From Shimia sp. R10_1 (GTDB taxonomy: Bacteria; Pseudomonadota; Alphaproteobacteria; Rhodobacterales; Rhodobacteraceae), in the NCBI RefSeq assembly GCF_017744095.1, contig NZ_JAGHQX010000006.1:124001-188000 (forward strand): a DNA stretch of 64,000 bases, in the 5' to 3' direction. The notes below the pieces were generated by a model that saw only the letters and a program-made list of their open reading frames with translations, did no database searches and was not told where the DNA came from. The position numbers and the translations under genes were made by a program. Below, one piece after another: positions 58,271-64,000 of this stretch. The stretch's first letter is position 1. Each line of letters begins with the position of its first letter.

Positions 58271-59809
58271 TTATGAAAAGTCAGCGGCGAACGCGTCCAG
58301 AACGGCTTTCACTTTGTCAGCGGCCTCGCCTTTGATCTTCGGATCTTCGTCGGTGATCCACTGAAGCAGGTCGGCGTGCTTGCTGCGCAGGAAGGTCAGC
58401 ATCGCTTCTTCAAAGCGGCCCACGTCAGACACAGCCACTTTGTCGAGGTAGCCGTTCACACCCGCGAAGATCACACAGACGATTTCTGCGTTGGTCAGCG
58501 GAGAGTACTGAGGCTGCTTCATCAGCTCGGTCAGACGGGCACCACGGTTCAGCAGCTGCTGAGTTGCGGCGTCAAGGTCAGAACCAAACTGAGCAAAGGC
58601 TGCCATCTCACGATACTGCGCAAGGGACAGTTTCACCGGACCAGCAACCGAGGACATCGCGGATGTCTGCGCGGAGGAGCCCACACGAGAAACCGACAGA
58701 CCGGTGTTCACAGCTGGACGGATACCTTGGTAGAACAGTTCTGTTTCCAAGAAGATCTGACCGTCGGTGATGGAGATCACGTTGGTTGGAATAAACGCAG
58801 AAACGTCGCCACCTTGGGTTTCGATGATCGGCAGCGCGGTCAGCGAGCCTGCACCGAAGTCTTCGTTCAGCTTCGCGGAACGCTCAAGCAGACGGGAGTG
58901 GAGGTAGAAAACGTCACCAGGATACGCTTCACGTCCGGGTGGACGACGCAGCAGCAGGGACATCTGACGATAGGCCACAGCCTGTTTGGACAGGTCATCA
59001 TAGATGATCAGCGCGTGCTTGCCGTTGTCACGGAAGTACTCGGCCATCGCGGTCGCGGCGTAAGGTGCCAGGAACTGCATTGGTGCCGGGTCAGACGCGG
59101 TTGCGGCCACAACGATGGAATATTCAATCGCGCCGGTTTCTTCCAGCTTCTTCACCAGCTGCGCAACGGTGGAGCGCTTCTGGCCAACCGCGACGTATAC
59201 GCAGTACAGCTTCTTGCTCTCATCGTCGCCTGCGGCGTCGTTGTAGGATTTCTGGTTCAGGATCGCGTCCAGAGCAACGGCAGTTTTACCTGTCTGACGG
59301 TCACCAATGATCAGCTCACGCTGGCCACGGCCGATTGGGATCATCGCGTCAACGGACTTCAGGCCAGTCGCCATTGGTTCGTGAACAGATTTACGCGGGA
59401 TGATGCCCGGCGCTTTCACGTCTGCCACACCACGGGTGGAGGACTCGATTGGGCCCTTGCCGTCCAGCGGGTTGCCCAGACCGTCTACAACGCGGCCCAG
59501 CAGGCCTTCACCGGTTGGCACGTCCACGATGGAGTTGGTGCGCTTAACAGTGTCGCCTTCTTTGATGTCACGGTCAGAACCGAAGATAACGACACCCACG
59601 TTGTCGTTTTCCAGGTTCAGCGCCATGCCCTGAATACCACCTGGGAATTCAACCATCTCACCGGCTTGAACGTTGTCCAGGCCGTAGACGCGCGCAATAC
59701 CGTCGCCGACGGAAAGCACACGGCCGACTTCGGCCACTTCGGCCTCTTGGCCAAAGTTTTTGATCTGCTCCTTAAGGATCGCAGAGATTTCGGCTGCTTG
59801 GATACCCAT
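58271..59809 (-). CDS. atpA: F1 ATP synthase alpha subunit
   Basis: 512-aa non-catalytic nucleotide-binding subunit. Walker [11 protein letters not shown] and the [20 protein letters not shown] segment are characteristic. Its ATG overlaps the atpH stop (TAATG). Confidence 0.98.
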   Translation of the reverse strand: MGIQAAEISAILKEQIKNFGQEAEVAEVGRVLSVGDGIARVYGLDNVQAGEMVEFPGGIQGMALNLENDNVGVVIFGSDRDIKEGDTVKRTNSIVDVPTGEGLLGRVVDGLGNPLDGKGPIESSTRGVADVKAPGIIPRKSVHEPMATGLKSVDAMIPIGRGQRELIIGDRQTGKTAVALDAILNQKSYNDAAGDDESKKLYCVYVAVGQKRSTVAQLVKKLEETGAIEYSIVVAATASDPAPMQFLAPYAATAMAEYFRDNGKHALIIYDDLSKQAVAYRQMSLLLRRPPGREAYPGDVFYLHSRLLERSAKLNEDFGAGSLTALPIIETQGGDVSAFIPTNVISITDGQIFLETELFYQGIRPAVNTGLSVSRVGSSAQTSAMSSVAGPVKLSLAQYREMAAFAQFGSDLDAATQQLLNRGARLTELMKQPQYSPLTNAEIVCVIFAGVNGYLDKVAVSDVGRFEEAMLTFLRSKHADLLQWITDEDPKIKGEAADKVKAVLDAFAADFS

Positions 59810-60369
59810 TATCCGACCTCTTTCATTGCATTCTGTAGGGATGCGAGCTTGGAGCGGATCGAGGTATCGATCATCTTCGAGCCCACTTTAACAACAAGAC
59901 CGCCAACGAGGCTTTCGTCGACAGTCGCATCAATCTTGACATCTTTACCAACGCGCGCGGCCAGGGTCTTGGCCAGCTTTTCGCTTTGGGTTTTGGTCAG
60001 TGCTTTGGCCGTGGTCACCTCTGCGGTCACCTCGCCTTTGTGATCCGCAAGCATCGCTTGCAGATGCGCAATCAGTTGCGGCAGCACGAACAGACGGCGT
60101 TTCTGCGCCATCAGGCCCAGCACATTTACCAGAACTTCCTGAACACCGATTTTCTGGGCGACTGCTGTGATTGCTGCGCCTTGGTCTTCGCGGCTGACCA
60201 AAGGGGAATTGATCAGATCGCGCAGGTCTGCGCTGTCGGCAACTGCCGCACCCAGGCCTTCGAGGCTGCTTTCCAATTCGCTCAACGCATTGTTCTCTTG
60301 TGCGATCTCAAAGACCGCGGCGGCATAGCGCTCGGCGATGCCGGAGGAGATCGAAGCTGGTTCGGACAC
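59809..60369 (-). CDS. atpH: F1 ATP synthase delta subunit
   Basis: 186-aa peripheral-stalk subunit joining F1 to F0. N-terminal six-helix domain ([17 protein letters not shown]) and the C-terminal [25 protein letters not shown] strand-turn that contacts subunit b. I choose GTG at 60369, which has GGAAGGG five bases upstream and gives the normal family length; an ATG at 60405 has no site. First gene of the F1 operon; F0 genes lie elsewhere, as in related bacteria. Confidence 0.93.
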   Translation of the reverse strand: MSEPASISSGIAERYAAAVFEIAQENNALSELESSLEGLGAAVADSADLRDLINSPLVSREDQGAAITAVAQKIGVQEVLVNVLGLMAQKRRLFVLPQLIAHLQAMLADHKGEVTAEVTTAKALTKTQSEKLAKTLAARVGKDVKIDATVDESLVGGLVVKVGSKMIDTSIRSKLASLQNAMKEVG

Positions 60370-60818
60370 GTCCACCCTTCCGCTTGCTGGCCTCCCTTCC
60401 AGCATACAAATGTATGCAAGAAGCGAGGGCGTTACTTAACCCCGAAACTAACGGGGCGTTAAAATCCGTCGAGGGTGTAGCAGAGGTGCGGCGACCTAGC
60501 AACATTTTTGCTAGGTATTTCCGAGCGATCAGAAAAGCAGGAAAAGCTGCGTTTTCACCCCGATGTTATACACAGGCAAAGGTGCATCACGCAGCGGCAG
60601 CCAAACATGTCTCACAGAGTTGTTTTTTTGTGAAAATTGCAGTGCTGACGCTGCTTTTTCCCGTATCTTAATGCGCCATTTACGACATATGCGACAATTC
60701 ATCACGCCCATCCACTTAGGATCGCTCGACCAGCGCATGTATCAACGAAATTTCAATCTACTCCGCGCTCAATGGATCACTGGGGGACTGAGTCCGATTC
60801 TAAAATACTGAGGTGGTT
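60370..60818. promoter_or_regulatory. Divergent leader of atpHAGDC and the RTX-like gene
   Basis: About 450 bases without a gene. On the atp side there are three inverted repeats: GCATACA-AA-TGTATGC (60402-60417), CCCCG...CGGGG (60439-60456) and CCTAGCAA-CATTT-TTGCTAGG (60496-60516). These may be operators or leader hairpins. The remaining 300 bases up to the RTX gene are AT-richer and should hold its promoter. Confidence 0.5.
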
Positions 60819-62411
60819 ATGGGACCGTTAGTACTATTGTCGCTTTTGGGCATTGGCGCAGCCACGGCTGTTGTCGATGTGATGGGATCCAAAAACGATT
60901 CAGAAACGGACGAGGCAACAGAGTCAGAAACGGACGAGTCTTCGGACACAGATCAAGACACGGACACCGACCTGATTGAGCAGATCACCCCACCCTCCGA
61001 AAGCGTGACCCCCAGCTCTGAATCTTCAGACGCTGCAGAAGACGACAACAAAGATGGCATCACCGGCTCCGACGACGGCGAAGCCCTCACCGCGCGCGGC
61101 ACAGAAAATATATTCGCCGGAGATGGCGCCGATACTTTGATCGGGTCTGGTTCTGGCGATCTGCACGGCGAGGACGGCAACGATGCGCTCAAAATCGGCG
61201 GAACCGTCGATGGATTCGGCGGAGATGGCGACGACTATATGCACATCTCACAGGCCGCCCGCGGCTTTGGTGGCGACGGCGATGACACGTTCTTTTTAAA
61301 GGCTTCTCAATCCGCAGATGGTGCAGCGGCACAGGCCGATGGTGGCGATGGCGACGACACCTTTCTGATGCGCCCCTTGTCCGGGCTGCCAGAAGACACG
61401 CTGCCCCATGTCCTCACGGGCGGCGCCGGTGCGGACATTTATGCCCTTGATATTGATGACGCGACGGGGATCCGCGACGGAGAGGAAAGCGACAATCCCG
61501 TTGTGGCGCGGATCACCGATTTCAACACCGAAGAAGACATGCTGCTGGTGGATATCGGCGTCAGCGCCAAGATGTCTGATTTGAACAGCATTCCAACGCC
61601 CTCCATCACGACCACCACAGACCCGGACGGCGCCTTTACGGACGTGCATATCAGCTGGGAAAACCCGCTGAACCCAGACAATGTCGAAACCCGTACCTTG
61701 CGGCTGGAAGGGGTCACCGACTTCTCTGCTGAGGATGTCGAGCTCACAAGCATCGTCGATCCAAACGGCGACAGCTTTGAACAGCAGGCAGAGAACGCAC
61801 AAGCCCACAAACTTTTTGCGCTGAAACCCGTCGAAGGCTCCGCTGCTGACGATACGATAGCCACCTCAGAAAACGCGCTCGTTGATCTTCAAGACGGCAA
61901 TGACACACTGAGCCTTGGCAGCGGCACGCATGTCGCCCATGGCGGCGACGGGAATGACACCATAACCGTGTCAGAAGACAGCGATGGCGCCGCACATCTT
62001 ATTGGCGGAGATGGCGATGATGTGATCACCGCAGATCTGGTAAAGAACAGCGATACTGTGCTGCTGGGCGGTGAGGGCGATGACACCATCACATTTGGTA
62101 TGGGCCATTATGTAGATGGCAACGCAGGCGAAGACACGCTGGTGCTCAATGTGCATGCAGACGCGGTCGATCAAGGGCCCGCCGTGCTGCGCACCCTCAC
62201 GGGCAACCATCTGACCATCAACATTCCTGCCGACCTCGAAGGGGAGGTGGATATCGTCAACCACACCTATGGCAACGGGTTCGAAGTGTCCTACTCAGAG
62301 ATCTTCGTAGGGGATGTTCCCGTGCTCAAACTTCTGGAAGAGGATTTCCAGAATGGTGTCGGCATTGCGGAAAATGATTCACGCCTGACAATTCTGCGCC
62401 AAGACGCCTGA
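60819..62411 (+). CDS. RTX-like calcium-binding repeat protein with N-terminal hydrophobic anchor
   Basis: 530-aa, strongly acidic protein. A hydrophobic N-terminus (MGPLVLLSLLGIGAATAVV) is followed by a Ser/Thr/Asp/Glu-rich linker (residues 25-75), then at least eight GGxGxDxux-like units, for example GGDGDDTFFL, GGDGNDTITV and GGEGDDTITF. These form Ca-binding parallel beta-rolls. The hydrophobic start looks like a signal anchor, which is unusual for proteins secreted by type I systems, and no hlyB/hlyD neighbours exist. The ATG at 60819 has GAGG eight bases upstream. Confidence 0.85.
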   Translation: MGPLVLLSLLGIGAATAVVDVMGSKNDSETDEATESETDESSDTDQDTDTDLIEQITPPSESVTPSSESSDAAEDDNKDGITGSDDGEALTARGTENIFAGDGADTLIGSGSGDLHGEDGNDALKIGGTVDGFGGDGDDYMHISQAARGFGGDGDDTFFLKASQSADGAAAQADGGDGDDTFLMRPLSGLPEDTLPHVLTGGAGADIYALDIDDATGIRDGEESDNPVVARITDFNTEEDMLLVDIGVSAKMSDLNSIPTPSITTTTDPDGAFTDVHISWENPLNPDNVETRTLRLEGVTDFSAEDVELTSIVDPNGDSFEQQAENAQAHKLFALKPVEGSAADDTIATSENALVDLQDGNDTLSLGSGTHVAHGGDGNDTITVSEDSDGAAHLIGGDGDDVITADLVKNSDTVLLGGEGDDTITFGMGHYVDGNAGEDTLVLNVHADAVDQGPAVLRTLTGNHLTINIPADLEGEVDIVNHTYGNGFEVSYSEIFVGDVPVLKLLEEDFQNGVGIAENDSRLTILRQDA

Positions 62412-62446
62412 ACCCAAAGCGCATCGGCCGTCTTGTGGTGCCTGAT

Positions 62447-63187
62447 TTAGGCGGGCACGGCTTCGGGGCTGGGTGCCAAAACGCCAAGTGGCCGCTTAAC
62501 GCGCGTCCCCACACCCGGCCCATTGGGCGCCTGGACTCGTTTGCTGGCTTCCACAATCAAAACACCGCCCGCCATCACCGGCGAAACGGTCTTGCCAAAA
62601 CTTTCAAGCAACGCCCCGGTCTTGCGCCAGAACCGTTTATGACTGGGGGGTTGATACAGAGTGGCCCGATGCCGCTCAGGCATGAACCCATGCTGCTTTA
62701 GCAATCCCTCCAGCTGCCCCGTGGAATAGGGGCGGCCAAATCCGAAAGGCGTCTTATCGCTGCGCGACCACATGCCAGAGCGGTGCGGCACGATAAAAAC
62801 AGCGCGCCCCCCAGGCCCCAACACACGGCTGGCTTCCTCAAGCACATCACTCGGCCGCTCACTGGTCTCAAGCCCATGCATGATCACCAAACGATCCGCA
62901 TGCCCTGTGGCAATCGGCCAAAGCGTTTCCTCACACAAAACAGACACATTCGCCATGCCAGCGGGCCACGGCATCACGCCCTGCGGTCCCGGCATCAAGG
63001 CCACGACCCGACGCGCCTCTGCCAGATAGGGCCGCAACAAAGGCGCCGCAAAACCAAAACCGACAACCGTCTGCCCCGTCGCCTCGGGCCACAACTCCAG
63101 CAGTTCATCGCGCACAGCCTTCTGCGCCGCGCGCCCCAAAGTGCTGCGGTAGTAGAAATTGCGAAGGTCTTGCACATCAAGATGCAT
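62447..63187 (-). CDS. Class I SAM-dependent methyltransferase
   Basis: 246-aa methyltransferase-like protein. The AdoMet fold is seen in [15 protein letters not shown] (motif I, unusual in lacking the GxGxG pattern), VALMPGPQG, and the [35 protein letters not shown] run (motifs III-IV, split here). C-terminal part is basic. Substrate unknown. Start ATG 63187 preferred to one 21 codons earlier. Divergent from gloB. Confidence 0.82.
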   Translation of the reverse strand: MHLDVQDLRNFYYRSTLGRAAQKAVRDELLELWPEATGQTVVGFGFAAPLLRPYLAEARRVVALMPGPQGVMPWPAGMANVSVLCEETLWPIATGHADRLVIMHGLETSERPSDVLEEASRVLGPGGRAVFIVPHRSGMWSRSDKTPFGFGRPYSTGQLEGLLKQHGFMPERHRATLYQPPSHKRFWRKTGALLESFGKTVSPVMAGGVLIVEASKRVQAPNGPGVGTRVKRPLGVLAPSPEAVPA

Positions 63188-63248
63188 TGCGCCCGGCTCT
63201 CTGATCGGCAAATCTACTGCTAACATAACCATGCAGAGGCGAATTTCC

Positions 63249-64000
63249 ATGCCCCATCAGATCGTCACCATTCCTTGCCTGTCAGACAACTATGCCTTTT
63301 TGGTGCATGATGCGTCCACAGGCGCCACTGCTTTGGTTGACGCGCCAGAACCCGGTCCGATTCTGGCAGAGCTGTCGGCGCGCAATTGGCAGCTGACCCA
63401 CGTGCTTCTGACCCACCATCACTGGGATCACGTAGACGGTCTGGCCGACATTCTCGCCGCCCATCCTGCGCAAGTCATCGGCGCCAGCGCAGACGCGCAC
63501 CGCCTCCCTCATCTGGATCTCGCACTGGCAGAGGGCGACAGCTTTGAGTTTGCGGGTGAAACCGTTTCAATCATTGATGTGTCGGGGCACACAGTCGGCC
63601 ACATCGCCTTCCACTTTCCCGATACACAGGCCGTGTTCACCGGCGACAGTCTGATGGCAATGGGCTGCGGTCGTCTGTTTGAAGGCACCCCCGCACAGAT
63701 GTTTGCCAGCCTCAGCAAGCTTGCGGCCTTGCCAGACACCACAACCGTCTGCTCCGGTCATGAATATACCGCATCAAACTGCGCCTTCGCGGCCTCATTG
63801 GCAGAAGACAACCCGGCGCTGGCCAGCCGAATCTTGGAAGTCGACGCTCTGCGCGCGGAGGGCAAGTTCACAGTTCCGTCCAATCTGGGCATCGAAAAGG
63901 CAACGAATCCTTTTCTGCGCAGCCATGAGCCCGCCCTGAAGGCCGCGATTGGCATGGCTGATGCGCCAGCCGAGTTGGTTTTCACCGAAATTCGCAAACG
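63249..64000 (+). CDS. gloB: Hydroxyacylglutathione hydrolase (partial, runs off the window)
   Basis: Glyoxalase II, releasing D-lactate and glutathione from S-lactoylglutathione in methylglyoxal detoxification. The metallo-beta-lactamase motif [10 protein letters not shown] is near residues 56-65, with later ligands in [16 protein letters not shown] and SGHEYTASN. About 250 residues are visible; the usual C-terminal ending is only just cut off at base 64000. Confidence 0.93.
   Translation, partial: MPHQIVTIPCLSDNYAFLVHDASTGATALVDAPEPGPILAELSARNWQLTHVLLTHHHWDHVDGLADILAAHPAQVIGASADAHRLPHLDLALAEGDSFEFAGETVSIIDVSGHTVGHIAFHFPDTQAVFTGDSLMAMGCGRLFEGTPAQMFASLSKLAALPDTTTVCSGHEYTASNCAFAASLAEDNPALASRILEVDALRAEGKFTVPSNLGIEKATNPFLRSHEPALKAAIGMADAPAELVFTEIRK

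Overview
The window is GC-rich, densely packed DNA from an alphaproteobacterium, most likely a marine Roseobacter-group member of the Rhodobacteraceae. This rests on gene content and protein style rather than a marker gene: phosphatidylcholine synthase with the long-spacer CDP-alcohol motif, an F1-only atpHAGDC operon, malonyl-CoA synthase, group III truncated haemoglobin, YcjX/YcjF, a family II pyrophosphatase and a CIRCE-controlled groESL pair. I saw no rRNA, tRNA, CRISPR array, prophage or insertion sequence. The region reads as ordinary chromosome with a few accessory insertions.

Layout. 1-9.2 kb: end of a 6PGDH-like dehydrogenase, pcs, ogt, ileS, a small Cys-rich protein divergent from a truncated haemoglobin, the ycjX-ycjF pair and truA. 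9.4-12.7 kb: a stand-alone ketoacyl synthase III, a roughly 320-bp non-coding stretch ending in a near-perfect terminator, and a two-gene unit of a small HTH-like protein and a LuxR solo. 12.7-26.6 kb: housekeeping genes (tdk, gyaR, csaA-proC, ybjN, phzF-like, lgt-midA-pgeF with ATGA overlaps, purE-purK), an orphan phnM, a secreted lipase-like protein, a Nudix hydrolase and an EamA permease. 26.7-38.8 kb: rsgA, matB-hydrolase followed by a broken small ORF, groESL, two unrecognised lower-GC genes, two copies of a ~136-bp inverted-arm repeat, a grpB-like pseudogene, and ppaC.

38.8-40.3 kb holds a MarR regulator with a palindromic operator candidate and an alpha/beta hydrolase. 40.3-54.3 kb is a galactoside regulon: a ten-gene minus-strand operon (binding protein, two permeases, GH36 alpha-galactosidase, IlvD/Edd dehydratase, SDR dehydrogenase, KDGal kinase, KDPGal aldolase, SMP-30 lactonase, GH42 beta-galactosidase) divergent from iclR plus the transport ATPase. 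Together these import oligogalactosides, release galactose and oxidise it by the De Ley-Doudoroff route to pyruvate and glyceraldehyde 3-phosphate.

54.4-64 kb: a Lys-less P-loop protein, an H-type lectin, the F1 ATP synthase operon, an RTX-like calcium-binding protein, a methyltransferase, and the start of glyoxalase II running off the end. The points most worth a second look are the possible regulatory RNA beside the LuxR solo, the ~136-bp repeat present twice, the two genes broken by in-frame stops, and the galactose-operon SDR lacking its catalytic lysine.
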